Of a DNA stretch of 64,000 bases, positions 54,894-63,631 are shown piece by piece. Position 1 is the first letter of the stretch; the number at the start of each line of letters is the position of its first letter. The notes under the pieces are model-generated. The model worked only from the letters and a program-made list of their open reading frames with translations. It was not told the origin of the DNA and ran no database searches. The stretch is taken from assembly GCF_000971235.1 (NCBI RefSeq), contig NZ_BBMB01000011.1, forward strand, positions 252,547 to 316,546, read 5' to 3'. The stretch is from Demequina subtropica. Lineage in GTDB: Bacteria > Actinomycetota > Actinomycetes > Actinomycetales > Demequinaceae. The position numbers and the translations under genes are program-made.

Positions 54894-55991
54894 CTAATCG
54901 GGCCGATGCGGTGGGGCCATGCGGCCGGCCGGATCCGGCGGTGCTGGCGGGTGTAGCAGGGCGGTTGCCACCGCGAGGCTTGCACCAAGTGCCGTATCGA
55001 GGATCCGTTCGCCCGTGACGGAGAGGTCGCCGAGCTCCCCGGCGCTCGCGGTGACGATCACGAGCGCCATCGGCGTGACCGCCGTGACCGCGATCGCGTA
55101 GTGCCGCGTGATCGCCAGCTCGGTCATGAACTGCAGCGCGCCCAGCGTCAGCGCGAGCACCACCGCAGGCATCCCGGAGTACGCGATCGCGAGGTAGACA
55201 CCCACGCCCAGCACGGTGCCGACGGCACGATGCAGGCCCCGCGTGACCGCCGGCCCTCGCCCGGGCACCACGCCGATGACGACCACGCCGGCCGCGACGG
55301 TCCAGTACGCGCGGTCGGGGTCGACGAACAGGAGCGACAGCGCCGTGCCGAGCACCGCGACGATGACGGTGCGCCACACGAGCTCCTTGGCGCCGCGGTC
55401 CCACTCGGGGCGCGCGAGCAGCACCGAGAGCGGTCGGGGTGTGACCTGCCAGTGCACCCGCCTCACCAGAGGCGCGATGCTCGCGACCACGGCCCAGGCG
55501 CAGCCCGCCGTGACCGTCGCGACCAGCACGAGCGGCGGCACCCCGCCGTTCACGGCATGGCCCGACATGCCGTACACGAGGATCGGGAACAGCGGCCCGG
55601 GTGCGCCCAGCCGGTAGCCGTGCACCGAGATCGCGACGAGCACCGCGACCGCGATCAGGCCCAGCGCGGACAGCAGCGGGTAGGGGGCGAGGGTCGCGCC
55701 CAGCACGCTCGTCAGCACCAGCCCCAGGCCGGCGATGGGCCGCAGCCTCAGCCGCTCGAGCCGTGGCAGGGCCGCGAAGTACGGCACGGTGAAGGCGCCC
55801 GTGGCGGCGATGAGGCCCAGGTCCACGCGGCCGAAGGCGATTCCCACCAGCACGGGCACCGTGAGCACCACGGCCGCCTGCAGCGCGATGGGCCAGCGCG
55901 GCTCCTTCGCGGGCACCATGGTGCCGAGGCTCACCACCGCGCGCCTCATGCCGTGGCGCCACACGTCCCGCTTGCGGGGCTCCTCGGACAT
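54894..55991 (-). CDS. FUSC family membrane protein, copy 2
   Basis: A 365-residue membrane protein of two half-repeats, paralogous to the gene at 47575: AGAAFGRVDLGLIAATGAF, VHGYRLGAPGPLFPILVYGMSGHA and PDRAYWTVAAGVVVIGVVPGRGPAVTRGLHRAVGT all have counterparts there. It directly follows tadA with no spacer (stop at 55992). The substrate is unknown; transport of aromatic or lipid compounds is guesswork. Confidence 0.82.
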   Translation of the reverse strand: MSEEPRKRDVWRHGMRRAVVSLGTMVPAKEPRWPIALQAAVVLTVPVLVGIAFGRVDLGLIAATGAFTVPYFAALPRLERLRLRPIAGLGLVLTSVLGATLAPYPLLSALGLIAVAVLVAISVHGYRLGAPGPLFPILVYGMSGHAVNGGVPPLVLVATVTAGCAWAVVASIAPLVRRVHWQVTPRPLSVLLARPEWDRGAKELVWRTVIVAVLGTALSLLFVDPDRAYWTVAAGVVVIGVVPGRGPAVTRGLHRAVGTVLGVGVYLAIAYSGMPAVVLALTLGALQFMTELAITRHYAIAVTAVTPMALVIVTASAGELGDLSVTGERILDTALGASLAVATALLHPPAPPDPAGRMAPPHRPD

Positions 55992-56447
55992 CTAGCGCTT
56001 CGCCTCGAAGAACTCCGCGAGCAGCGCGGCCGACTCCTCGGCGCGCACGCCCGACACGACCTCGACCTTGGAGCCGATCCGCGCATCGCGCACCACGTCC
56101 CACTGGGAGCCCGTGGCGCCGGCCTTCACGTCCCACGCGCCCAGCACGAGCCGCGGGATGCGCGCCTGAAGGATCGCTCCCGCGCACATGAGGCACGGCT
56201 CCAGGGTGACGACGAGCGTGCAGCCGTCGAGGCGCCAGGTGCCCAGGGACGATGCGGCGGCGCGGATCGCGACCACCTCGGCGTGGGCGGAGGGGTCGCC
56301 CTCGACCTCGCGGAGGTTGCGCCCGGCGCCGATGACCTCGCCCTCGGGGGAGAGCACCACGGCGCCCACCGGGACGTCGCCCGCCTCGCCGGCGGCGCGG
56401 GCCTCGGCGAGCGCGATGTCCATCGCCTGGTCCCAGCGTCCTCTCAC
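55992..56447 (-). CDS. tadA: tRNA adenosine(34) deaminase
   Basis: Converts A34 to inosine in tRNA-Arg (151 aa). The zinc deaminase signatures are HAE (His55, Glu57) and PCLMC (Cys85, Cys88). The frame includes ASSLG, encoded by a GGACGATGCG copy. It runs leftward, starts 84 bases before the divergent upp gene, and the FUSC gene follows directly. Confidence 0.94.
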   Translation of the reverse strand: MRGRWDQAMDIALAEARAAGEAGDVPVGAVVLSPEGEVIGAGRNLREVEGDPSAHAEVVAIRAAASSLGTWRLDGCTLVVTLEPCLMCAGAILQARIPRLVLGAWDVKAGATGSQWDVVRDARIGSKVEVVSGVRAEESAALLAEFFEAKR

Positions 56448-56531
56448 GTGGCCAGGCTACCGGCGCATCGTCCCGACGCCCTGGGAGCAGCGACCCGGGA
56501 AACGCGCGGCTCGAGACGATAGTCTCGGACC

Positions 56532-57173
56532 ATGCAGCTGCACGTCGCGGACCACCCGCTCATCCGTCACAAGGTCACCGTCCTGCGCGACAAGAACACC
56601 AAGTCGCCGACGTTCCGCCTCCTGGTGGACGAGCTGGTGACGCTCCTCGCCTACGAGGCGACGCGCGACGTGCGTGTCGAGGAGTGCGAGGTCGAGACGC
56701 CGCTCACCGCGACCACCGGCACCAAGATCGCCGACCCGGCCCCGATCATCGTCCCCATCCTGCGCGCGGGCCTGGGCATGCTCGACGGCATGACGCGGCT
56801 CATCCCGAGCGCCGAGGTGGGCTTCCTGGGCCTCAAGCGCGACGAGGAGACGCTCGAGGCGATCACGTACGCGAACCGCCTTCCCGACGATCTGACGGGC
56901 CGTCAGGTGTTCCTCATCGACCCGATGCTCGCGACCGGCGGCTCGCTCGTCATGGCGATCGAGTACGTGCTCGAGCGCGGCGCGACCGACGTGACGTGCG
57001 TGTGCCTGCTCGCGGCGCCCGAGGGCATCCAGCACGTGCAGGAGAAGGTGGGCGACCGTGCCGACGTCTCCGTGGTGGTCGCGCAGGTCGACGAGAAGCT
57101 CAACGAGGTCGGCTACATCGTCCCGGGCCTCGGCGATGCGGGCGACCGCCTGTACGGCATCGTCGACCTGTAG
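56532..57173 (+). CDS. upp: Uracil phosphoribosyltransferase
   Basis: Pyrimidine salvage enzyme (213 aa) that makes UMP from uracil and PRPP. The PRPP loop DPMLATGGS lies at residues 130-138, and [13 protein letters not shown] is the C-terminal uracil-binding motif. It diverges from tadA. A perfect hairpin made of two facing 10-mers follows. Confidence 0.96.
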   Translation: MQLHVADHPLIRHKVTVLRDKNTKSPTFRLLVDELVTLLAYEATRDVRVEECEVETPLTATTGTKIADPAPIIVPILRAGLGMLDGMTRLIPSAEVGFLGLKRDEETLEAITYANRLPDDLTGRQVFLIDPMLATGGSLVMAIEYVLERGATDVTCVCLLAAPEGIQHVQEKVGDRADVSVVVAQVDEKLNEVGYIVPGLGDAGDRLYGIVDL

Positions 57174-57190
57174 CGTCCCGCGCTCCGCTC

Positions 57191-57222
57191 GCGCCGCATC
57201 GTCCCGCCGGACGATGCGGCGC
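57191..57222 (+). terminator. Hairpin of facing GGACGATGCG copies after upp
   Basis: GCGCCGCATCGTCC pairs perfectly with GGACGATGCGGCGC over a CGCC loop (14-pair stem), 17 bases after the upp stop. This is a strong terminator built from two inverted copies of the dispersed 10-mer. Confidence 0.8.
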
Positions 57223-57382
57223 TTCCGTTTGTCGGTGATGGACGGGAGTCGTTGTCAGACCCCCGCGCGACACTGTTCTGGTGGCGCCCGGATGCGGTGG
57301 GGCAGTCTTCACAGGGAAGGCGGTACCGTCCACATGACACGCCGAGGTGTCCACAGGCTTTGCACAGAGAACTCCACAAGAC

Positions 57383-57429
57383 CACAACATCTAGGGGCTG
57401 GGCTTCAAAAAGGCCCCCATATCTTGTTG
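57383..57429 (+). promoter_or_regulatory. Two NrdR boxes
   Basis: CACAACATCTAGGGG (57383) and CCCCATATCTTGTTG (57415) are 32 bases apart, about three helical turns. Both resemble the tandem NrdR sites before actinobacterial nrd genes (core ACAxxATxTxG). NrdR is a repressor responsive to dATP/ATP. Confidence 0.65.
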
Positions 57430-57455
57430 CACACGGATGGTGTTCGGGTTAGGTT
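57427..57455 (+). promoter_or_regulatory. Promoter of nrdAB
   Basis: TTGCAC, 17 bases, TAGGTT. The -35 overlaps the second NrdR box, so bound NrdR would block it. The leader before the GTG start is about 120 bases; nothing else was recognised in it. Confidence 0.55.
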
Positions 57456-57581
57456 CGGATAGCGCCTCGTGCTGACGACGCGGGTGGACCACCCCGGAAT
57501 CCGCCGCCATCCGAGCGCCAAGTCACCACCATGCTGCGCGGCCTGGGGAGGGTCACGCAGGGCACCCGCGAGGAGAGCATC

Positions 57582-60527
57582 GTGACGATCACCGAGAACA
57601 CCGCCGGCGCGACCACCGAGGGCGTCGCCGTGGCGCGCCCGGGCATCCATGTGACCAAGCGCGACGGCACGCGCGAGCCCTACAACGCGGACCGCATCAA
57701 CAAGGCGATCGAACGCGCGGCGCACGGCCTTCCCGATCAGATCTCGATGACCACGCAGATCGCGTCCGAGCTCGCGATCACGCTCTTCGACGGCATCACC
57801 ACGGAGCAGCTCGACGAGGCCGCGATCGGTGTGGCGGTCCAGAACGTCAAGGACGACCCTCAGTTCGACATCGTCGCTGCGAGGCTGCTGCGCAAGGTGA
57901 TCTACAAGAGGGTGCTCGGCGGCTACGACACCGAGCTCGAGCTGTCGCTCCTGCACCAGGCGCGCTTCCCGGGCTACATCCGCGACGCGGTCGAGGACGG
58001 CCTGCTCGACACGCGGCTCACCGAGCTGTTCGACCTCGACGCGCTCGCGGCGCGGCTGGACCACACGCGCGACGACAACCTCCGGTACATCGGCACCGTG
58101 ACCATGCGCAACCGGTACATGATCACCGACCGCCACGGGAAGGCGCTCGAGGTCCCGCAGTACTTCTGGATGCGCGTCGCGATGGGCCTGTCGCTCAACG
58201 AGGCCGACCCGACCGGCGCGGCGCTCCTCTTCTACGACAAGATCTCCACGCTTGAGTACCTGCCCGCCGGTTCGACGCTCGTCAACGCGGGCACGTCCTA
58301 CCCGCAGCTGTCGAACTGCTTCGTCATGCAGATGGAGGACGACATCGAGCACATCGCGAAGTCGGTGCGCGACGTCATGTGGCTGACCAAGGGCACGGGC
58401 GGCATCGGGCTGTCGGTGACGAAGCTGCGTGCCGAGGGCTCCCCGATCCGCTCGAACAACACCACGTCGACCGGCCCGATCCCGTTCATGCACACCATCG
58501 ACTCGACGCTGCGCGCCGTGTCGCGCGGCGGCAAGAAGTTCGGCGCGCTGGCGTTCTACATGGAGAACTGGCACCTCGATTTCCACCAGTTCCTCGATCT
58601 CCGTCAGAACTCGGGCGACCCGTACCGTCGGACGCGCACGGCCAACACCGCCGTGTGGATCTCCGACGAGTTCATGAAGCGCGTCGCCACCGACGGCGAC
58701 TGGTACCTGTTCGACCCCGCCGAGACCCCTGACCTGGTGGAGCTGGTGGGCTCGGCCTTCTCCGCGCGCTACGCCGAGTACATCGCGCTCGCGGAGGCGG
58801 GCCGCATGCGCACCTTCAAGAAGATGAAGGCGCGCGAGCAGTACAAGTCGATCCTGGTGATGCTGCAGACCACCGCCCACCCGTGGCTCACGTGGAAGGA
58901 CACCATCAACCTGCGTGCCCTCAACACCAACACGGGCACCATCCACCTCTCCAACCTCTGCACGGAGATCTGCCTGCCGCAGGACCGCGAGAACATCGCC
59001 GTCTGCAACCTCGCGTCGATCAACCTGCCGGAGCACCTGGTCGACGGCAAGATCGACTGGGACCGCATGAAGGACTCGGTGCGGCTCGCGGTCCGCCAGC
59101 TCGACAACCTGGTGGACATCACGCTGTCTTCCGTGCCCGAGTCCGAGCATGCGAACAGCGAGAACCGTGCGATCGGGCTCGGCGTGATGGGCTACACCGA
59201 CATCACGGAGCGCCTCGGGCTCGCGTACGAGTCCGAGGAGGCGTACGCGCTGATCGACGAGATCGTCGAGTTCGTGTCCTTCCACGCGATCGACGCCTCC
59301 GCGGACCTCGCACGCGAGCGCGGCTCGTACGCGAACTTCGAGGGCTCCGGCTGGTCGCAGGGCAAGGTCCCCTTCGACACCATCGCGGAGACCGAGGCGG
59401 ACCGCGGCGTCCCCATCACGGTCGACCGGACGATGCGTCAGGACTGGGCCGCGATGCGCGAGAAGGTTGCGGGCGGCATCCGCAACGCGACGCTCATGGC
59501 CGTCGCTCCCACCGCCTCGATCGGCCTCGTCGCCGGCGTCACGCCCGGATTCGACCCGCAGTTCTCGCAGATCTTCTCGCGCGCCACCAGCTCCGGGAAG
59601 TTCCTCGAGGTCAACCGGAACCTGGTCAAGGACCTCCAGGAGCTCGGACTGTGGGAGTCCGTGCGCGACCGCCTGCTCGAGGTCCAAGGCGACCTGTCGC
59701 AGATCGACGAGGTCCCGCAGCACCTCAAGGACGTCTACAAGACGTCGTTCCAGCTGCCGCCGCAGGCGTTCATCGAGGTCGCGGCGCGCGCCCAGAAGTG
59801 GATCGACCAGGCCATCAGCCGCAACATCTACCTCGAGGACCGCGACGTCGAGGGGATGATGAACCTCTACGCGGCGGCGTGGGAGAAGGGCGTGAAGACC
59901 ACGTACTACCTCCACATGAAGCCGCGCCACACCGCCGAGCAGTCGACGGTGCGCGTCAACAAGACCGAGAAGATCAACAGCACCGGCAACGCCGCGGGCC
60001 GGCCCTCCGCCGGCGGCTCGACGGGGCCCGCGCGCAAGGGCTTCGGCGCCGCACGCAAGGGCTTCGGGGCGGCCAAGGCGGCCGCGGTGCCCGCGGACGA
60101 TGCGACGGCCGCCCAGCCGCCCGCCTCGCCGGCACCGGGCACGGCGCCCGCGGCACCCGCATCGTCCCCGGTGCCCGAGGCCGCAGCGGTCCAGCGCCCC
60201 GCGGCTCGCGGCTTCGGCGCGGTCAAGGCTGCCGAGCCGGCGGCGGCCACCGCGCCGATCGAGACGGTCGCGCCGACCGCGCACCCGGGTCCGTCCCTGG
60301 CTCCCGCGTCGGTGCTGTCCTCGATCGCCGCTCAGGCCTTCGCCACCTCGCCGGCCGATCAGCCCGAGGTCCCGCCCACCTCGCTTCCCGAGGGCGTCCA
60401 GATGCCCGAGGGGGCCCGCCAGCTCGAGATGGTCGAGTCCACGGGATCGGGGGACACGGAGATGGTGGGCGGCGTCGCGTGCCCCGTGGACCCGATGGAG
60501 CGCCTCCAGTGCGAGTCGTGCCAGTGA
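57582..60527 (+). CDS. nrdA: Ribonucleotide reductase alpha subunit
   Basis: Class I alpha chain (981 aa) that makes deoxynucleotides from diphosphates. An ATP cone near residues 20-110 is followed by the catalytic barrel with SNCFVM and NLCTEI cysteines. The radical-path tyrosines TTYYLHM and the terminal CESC (Cys977, Cys980) are present. AGGAG lies 6 bases before the GTG, preferred over an upstream ATG without a ribosome site. Between core and CESC lies an unusual 160-residue Ala/Pro linker. Confidence 0.95.
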   Translation: MTITENTAGATTEGVAVARPGIHVTKRDGTREPYNADRINKAIERAAHGLPDQISMTTQIASELAITLFDGITTEQLDEAAIGVAVQNVKDDPQFDIVAARLLRKVIYKRVLGGYDTELELSLLHQARFPGYIRDAVEDGLLDTRLTELFDLDALAARLDHTRDDNLRYIGTVTMRNRYMITDRHGKALEVPQYFWMRVAMGLSLNEADPTGAALLFYDKISTLEYLPAGSTLVNAGTSYPQLSNCFVMQMEDDIEHIAKSVRDVMWLTKGTGGIGLSVTKLRAEGSPIRSNNTTSTGPIPFMHTIDSTLRAVSRGGKKFGALAFYMENWHLDFHQFLDLRQNSGDPYRRTRTANTAVWISDEFMKRVATDGDWYLFDPAETPDLVELVGSAFSARYAEYIALAEAGRMRTFKKMKAREQYKSILVMLQTTAHPWLTWKDTINLRALNTNTGTIHLSNLCTEICLPQDRENIAVCNLASINLPEHLVDGKIDWDRMKDSVRLAVRQLDNLVDITLSSVPESEHANSENRAIGLGVMGYTDITERLGLAYESEEAYALIDEIVEFVSFHAIDASADLARERGSYANFEGSGWSQGKVPFDTIAETEADRGVPITVDRTMRQDWAAMREKVAGGIRNATLMAVAPTASIGLVAGVTPGFDPQFSQIFSRATSSGKFLEVNRNLVKDLQELGLWESVRDRLLEVQGDLSQIDEVPQHLKDVYKTSFQLPPQAFIEVAARAQKWIDQAISRNIYLEDRDVEGMMNLYAAAWEKGVKTTYYLHMKPRHTAEQSTVRVNKTEKINSTGNAAGRPSAGGSTGPARKGFGAARKGFGAAKAAAVPADDATAAQPPASPAPGTAPAAPASSPVPEAAAVQRPAARGFGAVKAAEPAAATAPIETVAPTAHPGPSLAPASVLSSIAAQAFATSPADQPEVPPTSLPEGVQMPEGARQLEMVESTGSGDTEMVGGVACPVDPMERLQCESCQ

Positions 60528-60555
60528 TCGCGTACGTCAAGACAGGAGACAAGTG

Positions 60556-61545
60556 ATGGGAATCCTCGGAACCGGCGTGCAGGACGGGCTGCTGCTCAAG
60601 CCGATCACCTACCCGTGGGCGATGGAGCTCTACAACCAGGCGGTCGCGAACACCTGGTTCCCCAACGAGATCCAGCTGGGCGAGGACCTCGCGGACTTCA
60701 AGCGCATGACGGAGGAGGAGAAGCACGCCATCACCTATCTGATGTCGTACTTCAACCCCAACGAGCTGCTGGTCAACAAGGCGCTCGCCTTCGGCGTGTA
60801 CCCCTACATCAACGCACCCGAGGCGCACCTGTACCTCGCGAAGCAGATGTGGGAGGAGGCCAACCACTGCATGTCGTTCGAGTACGTCCTCGAGACGTTC
60901 CCGATCGACCGCGAGGCGGCCTACGAGTCCCACGTCACGGTGCCGTCGATGGCGGCCAAGGAGGAGTTCGAGGTCCGCTTCATCCGGAGGATGACCGAGG
61001 AGACGCTCGACATCACCACCACGGAGGGCAAGAGGGACTTCATCCGCAACCTCGTGGCGTACAACATCATCCTCGAGGGCATCTGGTTCTACTCGGGCTT
61101 CATGGTCGCCCTGTCCTTCCGCCAGCGGAACCTGCTGCGGAACTTCGGCTCGCTCATGGACTGGATCATCCGCGACGAGTCGCTGCACCTGCAGTTCGGC
61201 ATCAACCTCATCCTCACGGTGCTCGAGGAGAACGAGGACCTCCAGGACCCCGACTTCGCGGAGGAGATCCGCCAGATGATCCTCGGCGCGGTCGCGATGG
61301 AGGAGCAGTACAACCGCGACCTCCTGCCGACCGGCATCCTGGGCCTCAACGCCGACTACGTGAACCAGTACGTCAAGTACCTCGCGGACCGCAGGCTGGA
61401 GGAGCTGGGCTTCGATGCGCATTACAATGTGTCGAATCCCGCCAAGTGGATGGCCACGGCGAACGACACCCTTCAGCTGGTGAACTTCTTCGAGGCCACG
61501 AACACGTCGTACGAGGTCAACGCCCAGGCGACCAAGCAGCCGTAG
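60556..61545 (+). CDS. nrdB: Ribonucleotide reductase beta subunit, class Ic-like
   Basis: Metal-cofactor chain (329 aa). Ligands are Glu70, Glu101, His104, Glu174, Glu208 and His211, in NELLVN, WEEANH, LEGIW and DESLH. The radical-tyrosine place is Phe108. In Chlamydia trachomatis NrdB the corresponding residues are 89, 120, 123, 193, 227, 230 and Phe127, each exactly 19 higher. A Mn/Fe cofactor is therefore predicted, not observed. AGGAG lies 7 bases ahead of the ATG. It is read with nrdA. Confidence 0.95.
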   Translation: MGILGTGVQDGLLLKPITYPWAMELYNQAVANTWFPNEIQLGEDLADFKRMTEEEKHAITYLMSYFNPNELLVNKALAFGVYPYINAPEAHLYLAKQMWEEANHCMSFEYVLETFPIDREAAYESHVTVPSMAAKEEFEVRFIRRMTEETLDITTTEGKRDFIRNLVAYNIILEGIWFYSGFMVALSFRQRNLLRNFGSLMDWIIRDESLHLQFGINLILTVLEENEDLQDPDFAEEIRQMILGAVAMEEQYNRDLLPTGILGLNADYVNQYVKYLADRRLEELGFDAHYNVSNPAKWMATANDTLQLVNFFEATNTSYEVNAQATKQP

Positions 61546-61582
61546 ACACCTGTCAAACAGCCGCTTAGACTGGCGGCACCCC

Positions 61583-61627
61583 ACAAGACGCCCGGAGCAG
61601 AGCGATCCTCTGCGACGGGCGTCTTGG
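61583..61627 (+). terminator. Hairpin after nrdB
   Basis: Outer arms CAAGACGCCCG and CGGGCGTCTTG and inner GCAGAG/CTCTGC form a double stem. It ends nrdAB and precedes the MFS gene. Confidence 0.7.
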
Positions 61628-61692
61628 TGTGCGTCCCCCGCACCCCCACCCCTTTCGCCGCGCCCCCTTTCTCGAGAAATCAGGTCACGCCC

Positions 61693-62958
61693 GTGAGCGC
61701 CGCCGTCCAGAACGCCGCCGACCAGTTCGCCCCCCGCATCGTCGCCAGCCCCGGCCTCGCGATGCCGCGACGCCAGAAGCTCCTCTACGTGGTGGTGCTC
61801 GGCGCGCTCATCGCGCTCGGCCCGTTCACCATCGACATGTACCTGCCGGCGTTCCCCGCGGTGGCCGCAGACCTCGCCGCCTCGGACGCGGCCATCCAGC
61901 TCACGCTCACCGCCACCACCATCGGCTTCGCGCTCGGTCAGCTGGTGGTCGGTCCGCTGAGCGACGCTCTCGGACGCAAGAAGCCGCTGGTCATCGCGAC
62001 GACGATTCACATCGCGGCCTCCGCGTTCGTGGTGTTCGCGCCCAGCGTCGAGTGGGTCATGGCGGGCCGTGTGCTCCAGGGCATCGGCGCGGCCGGCGGC
62101 GGCGTGGTCGCCAACGCGATGGTCCGCGACCTGTTCGCCGGTCAGGCGCTCATCCGCATGCTGGCCCGCATGGCGCTCGTGGTGGGCCTCGCGCCCGTCA
62201 TCGCTCCGGTGATCGGCTCGCAGCTGCTGTCCTTCATGGACTGGCGCGGCCTGTTCGTGGTGCTCGCGCTGTACGGCACCGCCGTGGCGCTGGTGGTGAG
62301 CGGGGTCATCAAGGAGACGATGCCGGCCGAGCGACGCGGCAAGGCCTCGTTGTCGGCGACCCGCACGCGCTACGCACACCTGCTGAACGACCGTGCGTTC
62401 GTCGGCATCTCCATGGTCGGCGCCCTCACGTTCGCGGCGCTGTTCTGCTACCTGTCCGCCTCCTCGTTCGTGCTCCAGGACCAGTTCGGCATGAGCGCCC
62501 AGGAGTACGGCCTCGTGTTCGCCACGAACTCCGTCGGCCTCATCATCGCGAACCAGACCTCCGCACGCCTCATGCGCGTCTTCCCGCCCCGCTCGGTGAT
62601 CACCTGGGGTCTCGCGATCATGCTCACGGGTGCCGTGCTGATCGTCGCCGGCAACCTCATGGGCCTGGGCCTGGTCGGCCTGCTGGTCCCGCTGTTCTTC
62701 GTCGTCTCGTCGCTGGGCATCATCGGCCCCGCGGTGCAGATCACGGCGCTTAACAGCCACGGCGAGGAGGCCGGCACCGCGGCGTCGCTGCTCGGCGCGC
62801 TCAACGCCGGCATCGCGGGCGCGGTCTCGCCGCTGGTCGGAGTCCTGGGCGTGTCGGTGATCAGCATGGGCGCGGTCATGATCGGGAGCCTCGTGGTCGC
62901 GATCGCGATCTTCTGGACCGTGGTCCGGCCGCGCATCCAGACCACCGTCATCGCCTGA
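61693..62958 (+). CDS. MFS transporter, Bcr/CflA family
   Basis: A multidrug exporter of the 12-helix DHA1 type, 421 aa. FTIDMYLPAFPAVAADL, LVVGPLSDALGRKKPLV and RVLQGIGAAGGGVVANAMVRDL are family-specific, including the Asp in helix 1. It starts with GTG; an upstream frame crossing the terminator was rejected. Export of a small drug or sulfonamide is typical for the family. Confidence 0.92.
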   Translation: MSAAVQNAADQFAPRIVASPGLAMPRRQKLLYVVVLGALIALGPFTIDMYLPAFPAVAADLAASDAAIQLTLTATTIGFALGQLVVGPLSDALGRKKPLVIATTIHIAASAFVVFAPSVEWVMAGRVLQGIGAAGGGVVANAMVRDLFAGQALIRMLARMALVVGLAPVIAPVIGSQLLSFMDWRGLFVVLALYGTAVALVVSGVIKETMPAERRGKASLSATRTRYAHLLNDRAFVGISMVGALTFAALFCYLSASSFVLQDQFGMSAQEYGLVFATNSVGLIIANQTSARLMRVFPPRSVITWGLAIMLTGAVLIVAGNLMGLGLVGLLVPLFFVVSSLGIIGPAVQITALNSHGEEAGTAASLLGALNAGIAGAVSPLVGVLGVSVISMGAVMIGSLVVAIAIFWTVVRPRIQTTVIA

Positions 62959-63016
62959 CCCGCGAGTCGCGCCGCCGAACGCGGCGCGGCGCCGGCGCGC
63001 TCGCTACGGTGAGGTC

Positions 63017-63625
63017 ATGGCGACGCTCGCAGTCATCCTCCTGTTCGACGGCTTCGACCTCATCGATGCCGGTGGGCCCTACGAGGTGCTCCTCACCGCC
63101 TCGCGGCTGCAGGAGCGCGACGGCGACGCGCCGCAGTTCGAGGTCATGCTCGCGACGCCGGGCGGCGGCGACGTCTCCGCGTACGGAGGCATGACCCTGA
63201 CGCGGCTGGCGGACTCGGACATGATCGAGGCGTGCGACATCCTGCTGGTGCCGGGCACCATCGACGTCGCCTGCGCGCTCGGCGACACGGGCCTCATCGC
63301 GACGATCGAGCGCCTCGCGCCGGAGACCGACATGACCGCGTCGGTCTGCACGGGCGCGTTCCTGCTGGCACGCGCCCACCTGCTCGACGGCGCCCGCGCG
63401 ACCACCCACTGGGAGGACCTGCCCGACCTGGCCTCATGCGGCGAGGTCGGCTCCGTGGTCGGGGGCGTGCGCTGGGTCGACGAGGGTCGGGTGCTGACGA
63501 GCGGTGGCCTGACCTCGGGGATCCACCTCGCGCTGCACCTGGTGGCGCGCGTCGCATCCGTGGATCTCGCGCGGCGCACCGCGCGGCAGCTCGACCTGGA
63601 CTGGAGCCCGGATCCCGCTCGCTGA
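63017..63625 (+). CDS. DJ-1/PfpI family protein
   Basis: Class I glutamine-amidotransferase-like fold (202 aa). The nucleophile elbow ASVCTGAFLLARA holds the conserved Cys, and GATHWED (ATTHWEDL) the His that assists in family members. It may be an isonitrile hydratase-like or regulatory protein. An isolated gene; the ribosome site GGTGAGG is before the ATG. Confidence 0.85.
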   Translation: MATLAVILLFDGFDLIDAGGPYEVLLTASRLQERDGDAPQFEVMLATPGGGDVSAYGGMTLTRLADSDMIEACDILLVPGTIDVACALGDTGLIATIERLAPETDMTASVCTGAFLLARAHLLDGARATTHWEDLPDLASCGEVGSVVGGVRWVDEGRVLTSGGLTSGIHLALHLVARVASVDLARRTARQLDLDWSPDPAR

Positions 63626-63631
63626 CGTCGG

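Noticed and set aside
57340-57375. DnaA boxes before nrdA (TGTCCACAGG, TTTGCACAG)
   Set aside because: They match TTATCCACA-type sites only in part and are single; chance is not excluded.
60556-61545. NrdB as an R2lox-type oxidase
   Set aside because: R2lox genes are not paired with nrdA and lack the alpha-binding tail; here the gene is 28 bases after nrdA with its own ribosome site.
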